Shown here: positions 16,741-24,479 of the stretch, piece after piece
Layout: every line of letters starts with the position of its first letter
Numbering within the stretch: position 1 is the stretch's first letter
DNA from: Dehalococcoidia bacterium
GTDB lineage: Bacteria; Chloroflexota; Dehalococcoidia; Bin125
Direction of reading: 5' to 3'
NCBI GenBank assembly: GCA_022824765.1
Contig: JAJDZG010000163.1
Location: 1 to 53,266 of the forward strand
DNA: 53,266 nucleotides
Position numbers and translations under genes: made by a program
The notes under the pieces: generated by a model
Told to the model about the DNA's origin: nothing
The model's database searches: none
What the model saw: the letters and a program-made list of their open reading frames with translations, nothing else

Positions 16741-17100
16741 ATGGGCGCGATCACCGCAGAAGTCACCATCACAAACCCGGCTGACCCAGCCCGGCACTGG
16801 CAAGGCGAGTTCCTCATCGACACGGGCGCGATCGACACGGTCGTACCGGGAAGTCGATTGCGCGAAATCGGCATTGCCACCGTGGAAACAAGGCGCTACA
16901 CCCTGGCTGACGGCAGCTCCCGCGATCTTGAGGTTGGCGGAGCGCTCGTCGGGCTCATGGGCGGTTTTGCCGGTGTCACCGTCGTCTTCGCCGACGACAA
17001 CGTTCAGCCGTTGCTCGGCGCGACCGCCATGGAGTCGCTCGGCATCGAGATCGACATGAATAGCGAAACCCTGCGTCGACTCCCCTCGGTTCAGCTCTAA
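16741..17100 (+). CDS. Retropepsin-like clan AA aspartic protease
   Basis: 119 residues, one retropepsin-type half-domain that would have to dimerise. Active-site motif FLIDTGAIDTVVPG (Asp-Thr-Gly at about 27-29), then YTLADGSSRDLEVGGALVGL (flap region) and the C-terminal LLGATAMESLGIEID, the usual order for this family. AAGGGAG lies 6-7 nt before the ATG. No signal peptide or membrane segment, so probably cytoplasmic. It is sandwiched between two CoA-transferase genes; no target can be inferred. Confidence 0.8.
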   Translation: MGAITAEVTITNPADPARHWQGEFLIDTGAIDTVVPGSRLREIGIATVETRRYTLADGSSRDLEVGGALVGLMGGFAGVTVVFADDNVQPLLGATAMESLGIEIDMNSETLRRLPSVQL

Positions 17101-17143
17101 CGCTGCATTGGGAACAGTGTCCTGATACTGGAGTGTCGCTGCC

Positions 17144-18364
17144 ATGACCACCGAGCTACCCGACCGCGTCTTTGAGGGTCTCCGCGTCGCCGACTTTGCC
17201 TGGGTCGGCGTGGGACCGTTGGTCTCCAAGTACCTCGCCGACCACGGCGCGGAAGTGATCCGAATCGAGTCCTCGGTGCGTCCGGAGCCGCTGCGCCGCG
17301 CGCCGCCGTTCGTCGATGATCAACCTGGCCTGGACAACAGCGGCTACTACGCCGATTTCAACTCGTCCAAGCAGTGCGCGTCGCTCAACTTGCAGCATCC
17401 CGACGGCGTCGCGCTGGCCAAGCGGATCGTCGAGCACTGCGACATCGTGACGGAGTCGTTCACGCCCAAGGCGATGCGCGGCTGGGGCATGACCTACGAG
17501 GACCTCTGCGAGGTTCGGCCCGACCTGATCATGATCTCGATGCCGATGTACGGGCTGACCGGTCCCTGGTCGATGTGGCAGGGGTACGGCCATGTGCTGC
17601 AGGCCGCCGCCGGCATCTCGCATCTGACTGCGTATCCCGGCGAGGAACCGATTGGCACGGGTGTCGCCTACACCGACTTCCTCGTCCCACACTTCGCTGC
17701 CGCCGGGTTGCTCGCGGCGCTCGACCATCGGCAGCGGACGGGCGAGGGCCAGAACATCGACTTCGGCCAGATGGAGGCCGCGATCCACGCCACCGAGACC
17801 ATGGTGCTCGACTACACGGTCAACGGCCGCGAGCAGAGCGCACGCGGCGCCGGCCATCAGGCGTACCACCCCTACAACACCTACCAGTGCGCTCCGCGCA
17901 GCGGCGATGTCGGCGGTGACGACGACGATCGCTGGATTGCGATCACCGTCACCAACGACGCCGAGCTGACGGCGCTCCTGCAGGTCGCCGGCCAGCCCGA
18001 CTGGCGGTCGCTGAGTGACGATGCGCTGGACGCCAGGATTGCGGAGTGGACGCGCACGCAGCAGGCAGAAGCGCTCATGCAGCAGCTGCAAGAGGCGGGT
18101 GTCCCGGCCGGCGTCGTGCAAACGCCCGAAGACCTGCGCAACGACCCGCAGCTCGCGCACCGAGGCCACTTCTGGTTCCTGGACCATCCCACGATGGGTC
18201 GGCGAGCCTACGACGGCCCATCCTTCCGACTCTCCGAAACGCCCGCCGAGCTGACCAAAGCCGCACCGCTGCTCGGAGCTGACAACGAGTACGTCTACAA
18301 GGAGATCGTCGGCATGTCGGAAGAGGAATACATCAATCACCTGGTCTCCGGCGCGTTCGAGTAA
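17144..18364 (+). CDS. CaiB/BaiF family III CoA-transferase
   Basis: 406 residues. FEGLRVADFAWVGVGPLVSKYLADHGAEVIRIES, then LRRAPPFV, SGYYADFNSSKQCASLNLQHPDGVALAKRIV, LIMISMPMYGLTGPWSMWQGYGHVLQAAAG, a GEGQNIDFGQMEAAIHATETM segment, and RWIAITVTNDAEL. The tail DNEYVYKEIVGMSEEEYINHLVSGAFE is found again, decayed, at 19.1-19.4 kb. GGAG lies about 10 nt before the ATG. Acts on an unknown acyl-CoA/acid pair; probably works with the crotonases and SDR nearby in a catabolic route. Confidence 0.9.
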   Translation: MTTELPDRVFEGLRVADFAWVGVGPLVSKYLADHGAEVIRIESSVRPEPLRRAPPFVDDQPGLDNSGYYADFNSSKQCASLNLQHPDGVALAKRIVEHCDIVTESFTPKAMRGWGMTYEDLCEVRPDLIMISMPMYGLTGPWSMWQGYGHVLQAAAGISHLTAYPGEEPIGTGVAYTDFLVPHFAAAGLLAALDHRQRTGEGQNIDFGQMEAAIHATETMVLDYTVNGREQSARGAGHQAYHPYNTYQCAPRSGDVGGDDDDRWIAITVTNDAELTALLQVAGQPDWRSLSDDALDARIAEWTRTQQAEALMQQLQEAGVPAGVVQTPEDLRNDPQLAHRGHFWFLDHPTMGRRAYDGPSFRLSETPAELTKAAPLLGADNEYVYKEIVGMSEEEYINHLVSGAFE

Positions 18365-18424
18365 CGCCTCAGATTCCCTGACCATCCCCGATCGGCACCC
18401 TCCGCGAACACACTGCACTCGCCG

Positions 18425-18937
18425 TTACTCGGGCCAGGCAAACTCAACACACTGGAACGTCCACGCTAGTTTGGCTTGCCTGAACCCCCTGGAGAGATCG
18501 ATCTCAAGCCGCGGCGTCGAGTCCCTGATTGAGACTTGAATGCCGAAGAGCGATAGGTTTCTGAATGCCTGCGCTAGCTGAGCGGCCCACGCGTCCAGCT
18601 CGCTCTCAGCATCGGAGAGTGGAGCGGTGACTGACACGAACTTGGTATCGTCCAGTGTGAACTCAGTCCACGTGTCTGCATCCTCGTCATTCAGCCAAGC
18701 CGATGCATCGATGTATCCAGACGGCAGATCGTCCTCAGATCCGTCGTGGTTGCTGATGAAGCGACAGGCGTGGTCACCGACCGGAAGATCGAACCTGAAC
18801 GCCCCTTCCCGAGTGTCTGAACGGGTGTATGAGTAAGGTTCGCTGTCATCGGGCGATTGTGCCGCTACCAATGAGAATCCGATTGCAACCGCTCCAATCG
18901 AGAGGAGTATGGCAATGAGCCGCACTCTCCGTTGCAT
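18425..18937 (-). CDS. Secreted protein of unknown function
   Basis: 170 residues from the ATG at 18937, which has GGAGG 6 nt upstream; the tracked start 63 nt earlier is not needed. An N-terminal signal sequence is evident (MQRRVRLIAILLSIGAVAIGFSLVAAQS, cleavage after the second Ala likely). The mature part is acidic, with FRFDLPVGDHACRFISNHDGSE and a C-terminal KLAWTFQCVEFAWPE. Two cysteines could form a disulphide. No family recognised. Its left neighbour is the convergent CoA-transferase gene. Confidence 0.7.
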   Translation of the reverse strand: MQRRVRLIAILLSIGAVAIGFSLVAAQSPDDSEPYSYTRSDTREGAFRFDLPVGDHACRFISNHDGSEDDLPSGYIDASAWLNDEDADTWTEFTLDDTKFVSVTAPLSDAESELDAWAAQLAQAFRNLSLFGIQVSIRDSTPRLEIDLSRGFRQAKLAWTFQCVEFAWPE

Positions 18938-19069
18938 AAGCATCCTCCAGTTCGCACACAGTTGCGAGACGAATCGACTACCAGTGCCCAGGCCTCGCAA
19001 CTGAGTGGCGCCTTGAGCCAGACCAGGCTATCGCGTTCCCTATCAAGATTCCGATGACCTGACCACAGT

Positions 19070-19362
19070 CCAGCGATCGCTGGATTTCCATTACGGTCAC
19101 CTGCGATGACGAGCTACAGGCGCTGCTGCTCGTCGGGGGCGATCCACGCTGGCGAGGCCTGGATGCTGACGAGCTGGACGTCCGGGTCGTCGAGCGGGTG
19201 CACGCTCAACAGGCACAGGATTTGCCGCGGCCCTTGCAGGAGGCATGCGACCAGGGCAGCGCGACCGCCGGGCGAAGACAACGAGTACGTCGACGAGGAA
19301 CCAGTGGGTATGTCCGACGAGGAATACGTCGAGCACCTGGTCTCCGTCGCGTTCGACCAGTG
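19070..19362 (+). pseudogene. Decayed third CaiB/BaiF CoA-transferase (C-terminal remnants)
   Basis: In one frame from about 19075 the sequence reads SSDRWISITVTCDDELQALLLVGGDPRW..., matching the RWIAITVTNDAELTALLQ part of the intact gene at 17144-18364. About 70 residues later it breaks. In a different frame, GEDNEYVDEEPVGMSDEEYVEHLVSVAFD matches that gene's last residues. The segment between (roughly 80 residues in the intact copy) is deleted, and the N-terminal two thirds are gone. This is a dead gene fragment, not a short functional protein. Confidence 0.85.
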
Positions 19363-19420
19363 GTTCGGCGGGGACACGCCTCCGTCGCACGGGAAACCTG
19401 CGCCAAGTCCCCCTCCGGTC

Positions 19421-19560
19421 CCCTCTCCCTCTGGGAGAGGGAGTCAACCTCGTTCCATCTGCGCGCGTCTGGTCGGGCGAGATTCCAGACAAGCTGGAAT
19501 GACGGTGGGGGCTGGAATGACGGTGGTCGCTGGGATGGCGGTGTGGGCTGGAATGGGGAG
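19421..19560. repeat. Intergenic palindromic repeats between the CoA-transferase relic and the hydrolase gene
   Basis: CCCTCTCCC-TCT-GGGAGAGGG is a perfect 9-bp stem at 19421-19441. ATTCCAG-ACAAG-CTGGAAT at 19482-19500 is the same hairpin seen in the composite elements at 31.8, 45.6-46.1 and 50.4 kb. Degenerate half copies (gctggaatgacggtgg) follow to 19556. The rest of 19363-19643 shows no gene. Confidence 0.8.
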
Positions 19561-19643
19561 CGTTGGCGATTAGACCGTCGCGGCGCTGAGGCATAGTCTA
19601 CGTGCCGCGCGACAGAGTTCGACCCCGGCTACCTGCTCAGCCC

Positions 19644-20522
19644 TTAGTCCTCGGAGCAGTCTCTGGCGACTGTTTGGATGGTCTTGGCGACGGCGTTGGG
19701 GCGGCGCATGGGGATGAAGTGGTCGGAGTCGGCGACGACTTCCTCGAAGGCGTTGGGGAAGACGTCCGCTGCGCTCTCGCCTGTGGGCGACCCATGGCCT
19801 TCTGTCTCGCCGGCGACCAGAATCAGCGTCGGTTGGGACACGCGCGCCATCTCCGGCCATGCATCGACGGTTGGCGCGTGTTCGAAGCACCATGCCTCGA
19901 CCTGCGGATCGCAGGCCAGCTCCCACTCTCCCAACCGACCAGTGGGATTCAGTCCGTACCGGACATAACGCTCGACCGCTTCCTTCGGCCAGTGAGTGAA
20001 CGCTCCCCGACCAGTGAGCGAATCCGACATCTCGCGCGGAGTGCCCCAGATCCGACGCCGCTTGCGCGTCGCCGCCGCCAATCCGCTCGGCGGATTCGGC
20101 GGCATCGGACCGCGCGGGTCGATCAGGACGGGATCGATCAGCGCGAGGGACGTGATCCGATCGGTGTTCGCAGCGGCGATCGTGCAGACCGCGCCGCCCA
20201 TGGAGTGTCCAGCGGCGGCGACATTTCGCAGGTCGCGCTGCTCCAACCACTCAACCAGGTCGGCGGCCATTTCACGCCAGTCTGCGCCGGACGGGTCGGT
20301 CGGAGCTTGCGACGCGCCGTGCCCCCGCATGTCGATTGCGAACACGCGCCAGTTTCTCGGCAGCAACCGCACCACGTCATCCCACGTGCGAGCATGAAAT
20401 CCGGTGGCGTGGATCAACACCGCCGTCTGGGTCGCGGCCCAAAAGCTCGGCCACTCCCAGACACGCAAGGCATATCCGCGAACATGCGCGGTCGAAGCGG
20501 TGGGCAGAGGTCGATCGGTCAT
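19644..20522 (-). CDS. Alpha/beta-fold hydrolase
   Basis: 292 residues from the ATG at 20522; a GTG 4 codons upstream is the tracked start, but the AGGGAG signal sits better with the ATG. Nucleophile elbow AAGHSMGGAV, oxyanion region HATGFHARTWDDVV, DMRGHGASQAP, a cap region around 130-210, and the catalytic His in ADSDHFIPMRRP. No signal peptide. Esterase, lactonase or dienelactone-type activities are all possible; the nearby crotonase and CoA-transferase genes hint at catabolism. Confidence 0.85.
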   Translation of the reverse strand: MTDRPLPTASTAHVRGYALRVWEWPSFWAATQTAVLIHATGFHARTWDDVVRLLPRNWRVFAIDMRGHGASQAPTDPSGADWREMAADLVEWLEQRDLRNVAAAGHSMGGAVCTIAAANTDRITSLALIDPVLIDPRGPMPPNPPSGLAAATRKRRRIWGTPREMSDSLTGRGAFTHWPKEAVERYVRYGLNPTGRLGEWELACDPQVEAWCFEHAPTVDAWPEMARVSQPTLILVAGETEGHGSPTGESAADVFPNAFEEVVADSDHFIPMRRPNAVAKTIQTVARDCSED

Positions 20523-20606
20523 CGGTTCACGCACTCCCTACCACTTGGAGCGGAATCAGAACGACGAAGAGACGCCGCGTCATTGCCTACGTGCGCCTGC
20601 CAGCGC

Positions 20607-21491
20607 TTACGTGCGGCGGCGGATCTCGCCTCGGCCGTCGCCGAAGGGATCGTCGCGCCATTCCAGCGCGACCTTGAGACCCTTCTCCCTCGAGATGGTG
20701 GCGAACTCGGCGATGCTGGGCGCTTCGTGCCAGATGGCGTCGAAGTCGGCGCCCTCGGAGGCGGCGACTCTCAGACCCATCAGCTCGAACCAGCGGTTGG
20801 TGGAGTGCTTGTGCACGGTCAGACCGTCCATCGGCACCTGCGCGATCCGCTGGCAGTAGTCCATGGTGGCCTGGTCGAGCTGGTCTTCGGGATAGGCGCG
20901 GTTGATCATGCCGATCCGTTCGGCCTCGAGCCCGTCGACCGTGTCGCCGCTGAAGAGCAGCTCCTTGGTCTTGAGCATGCCGATCTTGACCGGCCACATA
21001 CCCAGCGTCGGCGGGATGCCGATGGCGCGGCCGGCTGGATGTCCGAAGCGGGCGGTGTCCGAGGCGAAGACGATGTCGCACGCGCCGATCATCTCGCCGC
21101 CGCCGGCCAGGCACCAACCATGCACCTGCGCGACGATCGGTTTGCGGTAGGACCACATCCACAGCCAGCGGTCGACCGAGACGCGCAGGCCTTCGCGGTC
21201 GAGCGCGATGCGCGATTCACCGAGTTCCCAGGCCTGGTCGCCGCTGCGCTGGTTGGGCCGCCAGTTGAGCGCGCCCCGCTCAGGCGAGAGATCGTACCCA
21301 GCGCAGAAGGCGCGGCCGGCGCCCTTGAGTCGGATCACGCGCACGTCGTCGCCCGGATTGAGGTCGCGCAGCGCGGCTTCGAGATCGTCGCGCAGGCCGT
21401 TGGAGATGGCGTTGAGCTTCTCCGGACGGTTCAGCGTCACCGTCGCCACCGCGCCGTCGATCTCAACGGCGACATTCTCGTAGTCGGTCAT
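20607..21491 (-). CDS. Enoyl-CoA hydratase/isomerase family (crotonase) protein
   Basis: 294 residues from the ATG at 21491, which has AGAGGA 6 nt upstream (the tracked ORF starts 7 codons earlier). Crotonase features: VAVEIDGAVATVTLNRPEKLNAIS, GAGRAFCAGYDLS and the second oxyanion-hole segment KPIVAQVHGWCLAGGGEMIGACDIVFAS. The catalytic-loop region reads RAIGIPPTLGMWPVKIG, lacking the classical Glu pair of hydratases. It may therefore be an isomerase, hydrolase or other crotonase. Tandem on the minus strand with the hydrolase downstream. Confidence 0.88.
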   Translation of the reverse strand: MTDYENVAVEIDGAVATVTLNRPEKLNAISNGLRDDLEAALRDLNPGDDVRVIRLKGAGRAFCAGYDLSPERGALNWRPNQRSGDQAWELGESRIALDREGLRVSVDRWLWMWSYRKPIVAQVHGWCLAGGGEMIGACDIVFASDTARFGHPAGRAIGIPPTLGMWPVKIGMLKTKELLFSGDTVDGLEAERIGMINRAYPEDQLDQATMDYCQRIAQVPMDGLTVHKHSTNRWFELMGLRVAASEGADFDAIWHEAPSIAEFATISREKGLKVALEWRDDPFGDGRGEIRRRT

Positions 21492-21549
21492 GATGCGTCC
21501 TCTCAGCTGCACGACTCAGCTACACGACATGCAGCATCTGCGGATCAGG

Positions 21550-22560
21550 CTAGCGGCGAGATCGCGACGCGCTGGCTCGCCTGCTTGCCCGATCGGCGTT
21601 TCGTTGCAGGTAGGCCTGTCGATGGTCGGCGCAGAAGCGACGCAGACCCAGCACGGTCTGGACCGGCTCGGAGAGTTCCTGCGACACATCGCAGCCCTTC
21701 CAGGCGCAGCGGCCAGCCTCACGCGTTGATCGGGCGGACGCGGTGTCGTGTCGGACGGCTGGCGCGGGTGTCCGACGGCGCGGTTCGGGCTTGGGCGGCT
21801 CGGTGCGCTGGGCCCAGCGGGGACGGCTCTGCTCGCGGCGTTTGGCCTCGGCAGCTTTCTCGGCTGCCTCCTCGGCCCGCAAACGCTCGAGCCGTTCGCG
21901 CTCGCGCTGCTGCGCCTCCGCCTCGCGACGCTCCGCCTCGGCGGCGCGGGCCTGCTCGGCTTGCTTTGCTCGCTCGCGTTCCTGACGGCGCAGCTCGGCC
22001 CGTTGGCGCTCGAGACGCCGACGCCGTTCTAGCTCCTCTCGGGCCTGCGCTTCCTGCTCTCGCTCGCGTTCCTCCTGCTGGGCCTGACGTTCCTGGCGTT
22101 CCCGTTCCAGACGCTCGCGGTTGCGCCGTGCGGCCTCTCGATACTCCTGCGCTTCGCGCTCGGCCCGGCGCTCGCGTTCTCGTCGCGCCTGTTCGCCCGC
22201 CCGCTTGGCGCGGCGCGCCCTGCGGCTGACCGTGGCCTGCTGACGGTTCCCGTGGCGCTGTTCGGCGCGGCGCATGCGGCGCGTGTGCTGGATGATGCGC
22301 TCTTGCTCATCCTCGTCAACAGGCTGCGATGGGGTGTAGCGGTCGGCTGCGCTCGGAGGCGTCGGCAGCACTTGCTCCAGGCGTCGGATCAGCAGGTCTC
22401 TCGCCTCGGTCAGGCGCATGAACTGCTCCGTCGCGTCGGGCGCGGAAGAGACATCGGGGTGCACATGCTTCGCTTTCCGAAGCCACGCCTTCTCAATCTC
22501 GTCCTTCGACGCGCCGAGTCCGACGCCGAGCAACGCATGCGGATCGTAGGAGTCAGGCAT
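21550..22560 (-). CDS. J-domain protein with long charged single-helix region and C-terminal zinc-site-like motif
   Basis: 336 residues in three parts. Residues 1-60 form a J domain (YDPHALLGVGLGASKDEIEKAWLRKAKHVHPDVSS) with the Hsp70-stimulating HPD at 34-36. Residues about 90-260 are almost entirely Arg/Glu/Ala/Gln (such as RRERERRAEREAQEYREAAR), a likely stable single alpha helix or coiled coil. The C-terminus has CAWKGCDVSQEL...GLRRFCADHRQAYL, a C-x4-C...C-x2-H pattern that could bind zinc. No G/F region or DnaJ cysteine-rich domain, so it is a specialised J protein rather than DnaJ. No Hsp70 gene is nearby. Confidence 0.8.
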   Translation of the reverse strand: MPDSYDPHALLGVGLGASKDEIEKAWLRKAKHVHPDVSSAPDATEQFMRLTEARDLLIRRLEQVLPTPPSAADRYTPSQPVDEDEQERIIQHTRRMRRAEQRHGNRQQATVSRRARRAKRAGEQARRERERRAEREAQEYREAARRNRERLERERQERQAQQEEREREQEAQAREELERRRRLERQRAELRRQERERAKQAEQARAAEAERREAEAQQRERERLERLRAEEAAEKAAEAKRREQSRPRWAQRTEPPKPEPRRRTPAPAVRHDTASARSTREAGRCAWKGCDVSQELSEPVQTVLGLRRFCADHRQAYLQRNADRASRRASASRSRR

Positions 22561-22639
22561 CGGCCACCTCGGCCTCGGCCACGATGCCCTGGTAGTGGTA
22601 GAGCATTAGCGCCACGCAGCTGTCCGATGCGGCCGACAT
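22553..22639 (-). CDS. Possible 28-residue ORF bridging the PTPS and J-protein genes
   Basis: ATG at 22639 overlaps the stop of the upstream PTPS gene (TGATG), and its TGA at 22555 overlaps the start of the J-protein gene. It encodes MSAASDSCVALMLYHYQGIV plus a short acidic tail. The perfect tiling suggests a coupling ORF, but nothing else supports a product; it may only carry ribosomes to the next gene. Confidence 0.35.
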   Translation of the reverse strand: MSAASDSCVALMLYHYQGIVAEAEVADA

Positions 22640-23142
22640 CAGAGCTGAGTCTCGAACCACGCCGCCTGGCCGGGCATTTCTTCCACCCCCACTCGCAGCC
22701 TCGCCAAAGCAGGCGGCCCCGATGCGGCCAGCGACGCGGTCAGTTGCCCTGCGATGTACTGCGCCAGCCGTTCGGCCGTGCTGTTGTCAATGGGCAACGC
22801 GGCCACGTCGTGCTTGGGCAGCCGATAGGCCAGCTCGTCGCGGTACTGGATGACATAGTGCGTGTCGTCATCGCTGATCGTCAACGCACGGGAGTCCATT
22901 TGCAGCAGAAACTTGTGGTCGAGCGTCTCGCAGACCTCGCGCGTGAGCCGTTTGAGCAGGGAGAAGTCGATCACCCACGACTCGTCGGTGAGCGGTCCCA
23001 CCACCTCGACGAAGACGTCGTAGTTGTGGCCGTGGATCGGCTCGAGCTCGTCGGCAAACGTGGCGAAGTGTCCTGCGGCAAAGCGCAGCCGCTGACGTTC
23101 GACGGTCACCGAGTGCCACGACTGCTGTGAGGGGTTCGGCAT
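22639..23142 (-). CDS. 6-pyruvoyltetrahydropterin synthase family protein, PTPS-III-like
   Basis: 167 residues. Zinc ligands: His25 in FAAGHF and the HGH pair 37-39 in LEPIHGHNYDV. The Asp-His pair 75-76 in LDHKFLL is the family catalytic pair. The Cys normally found four residues before HGH (C-x3-HGH of QueD) is Leu here, and a Glu sits three residues before (E-x2-HGH). That E-x2-HGH pattern is the published mark of PTPS-III, which makes 6-hydroxymethyl-dihydropterin and replaces FolB in folate synthesis. So this is more likely a folate enzyme than a queuosine (QueD) enzyme; sequence-based inference. Confidence 0.8.
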   Translation of the reverse strand: MPNPSQQSWHSVTVERQRLRFAAGHFATFADELEPIHGHNYDVFVEVVGPLTDESWVIDFSLLKRLTREVCETLDHKFLLQMDSRALTISDDDTHYVIQYRDELAYRLPKHDVAALPIDNSTAERLAQYIAGQLTASLAASGPPALARLRVGVEEMPGQAAWFETQL

Positions 23143-23154
23143 AGGTGCAGCCTA
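23143..23154 (-). promoter_or_regulatory. Leaderless promoter of the PTPS gene
   Basis: Minus strand: TAGGCT, GCACCT (6 nt), ATG at 23142. Its TA overlaps the TA of the plus-strand -10 box of the MFS gene. Confidence 0.6.
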
Positions 23155-23164
23155 CCCTGCATCG
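23153..23164 (+). promoter_or_regulatory. Leaderless promoter of the first MFS gene
   Basis: TACCCT (23153-23158), gcatcg (6 nt), ATG at 23165. Shares the dinucleotide TA at 23153-23154 with the divergent -10 box of the PTPS gene. Confidence 0.6.
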
Positions 23165-24430
23165 ATGAACCTGCCACCGCCGCTGACCTCACCGTCCACG
23201 TTCATGACCTGGCTGGTCGAGTCGTTTACCACCTGGCGGCCGCCAATCCTCTTGGGCGTCCTGACCTGCGGATCGTACGGCCTGGTCCTCTACGGCTTCG
23301 GGATCATCTCGGGCCCCATGCAAGAGGACGAGGGTTGGTCTTCGGCCGGGGTCAATGCGGCGTTCATGGGCTCGTACCTGTTGGGCGCCGCGGCGTCGCT
23401 GGTCTCGGGACGCGTGCTCGATGCGTTCGGACCGCGCCCGGTCTTGTGGACGGGGCTGATCGCGGGCACGATCTTCCTTTTCGCCGCGTCCTACGTGGAC
23501 AGTCTGTGGCTGTTCATCTTGTTCTGGACGCTGGGAGGTTCGGTCACCATCGCCGGACTCTTCTACAACGTGACGATGCCGATCACCGCGCGGCTGTATC
23601 CGCACCGGCAGACCGCCGCGATGACTGTGCTCGTGACCACGGGCGGATTCTCTTCAGTCATCTTCATGCCGCTGACCGGGCTGTTCACCGAAGAGCTGGG
23701 CTGGCGCTGGGCGGTGCGCATCCTGCTGATTCTGGCTGCGGTCATATCGCTCCCGGCAACGCTCACGGTCAGGCGTCTGCCGCCGATCCCGTCGGCTGAT
23801 CCGATCTCTGCCGGCGGCGGATCGGTGGATCGGCACGGATTCGGCGGCGTCCGCGAAGCGCTGCGTTCGCGGGAGGTGCAGATCATGCTGGCCATGATTC
23901 TCTGCAGCTCGTTCGCGCTCGGCGCGCTGCTCAACCACTTCGTGCCCGCGGCCACCGCCGCCGGACTGTCGGTCACCGCCGCGGGCGCGCTCACCGGCCT
24001 GCGCGGATTCCTCTCCATTCCCGGCCGTGCGTTGATCGGTCCGATGGCGTCCGTACTCGGGCTCAGACCGGCGCTGGGCGTGGGCTATGCCGTCATGCTG
24101 CTCGGCACGCTGTCGCTGTTGGCGGCTGGTCCGATGGTCTGGATCTACCTGTCAGCGGTGATCGCCGGACTCGTCTGGGGCCAGACCAATCCGCTGCAGG
24201 GATTGATCGCCTCCGACGTCTTCGGTCTGCGCCGACTGGGCACCTTGATGGCGATGCAGACGGCGATGGGCAACGTGGCGCTGGCGATCGGTCCGTTTGC
24301 GGCGGGGCTGCTGCTCGACAGCTTCGACGGCGACTATCAGCCGGTGCTGATCGGGATTGCCGCGATGAACGCGCTCACGCTGGCGTTCCTCGTGCTCCTG
24401 ACGCGCGCGCGAAGGCGTGCGCTAGCCTGA
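23165..24430 (+). CDS. Major facilitator superfamily transporter
   Basis: 421 residues, about 12 predicted membrane helices (for example ILLGVLTCGSYGLVLYGFGI, LFILFWTLGGSVTIAGLFY, LILAAVISLPATL, FALGALLNHFVPAATAAGL, MVWIYLSAVIAGLVWG). The loop 2-3 signature appears as SGRVLDAFGPRPVLWTG, resembling G-x3-D-x2-GxR/P of MFS, and EDEGWSSAGVNAAFMGSYLLGAAAS resembles oxalate/monocarboxylate-type carriers (OFA group). Substrate probably an organic anion; the adjacent SDR and crotonase genes fit a catabolic setting. Confidence 0.9.
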   Translation: MNLPPPLTSPSTFMTWLVESFTTWRPPILLGVLTCGSYGLVLYGFGIISGPMQEDEGWSSAGVNAAFMGSYLLGAAASLVSGRVLDAFGPRPVLWTGLIAGTIFLFAASYVDSLWLFILFWTLGGSVTIAGLFYNVTMPITARLYPHRQTAAMTVLVTTGGFSSVIFMPLTGLFTEELGWRWAVRILLILAAVISLPATLTVRRLPPIPSADPISAGGGSVDRHGFGGVREALRSREVQIMLAMILCSSFALGALLNHFVPAATAAGLSVTAAGALTGLRGFLSIPGRALIGPMASVLGLRPALGVGYAVMLLGTLSLLAAGPMVWIYLSAVIAGLVWGQTNPLQGLIASDVFGLRRLGTLMAMQTAMGNVALAIGPFAAGLLLDSFDGDYQPVLIGIAAMNALTLAFLVLLTRARRRALA

Positions 24431-24479
24431 GCGGCGGAACACTCCACACACCACCAACTAGAAGGCGTGGACGACTCAC

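Noticed and set aside
22639-23142. Annotation as queuosine enzyme QueD
   Set aside because: The C-x3-HGH cysteine is absent and E-x2-HGH is present; no queC or queE gene nearby.
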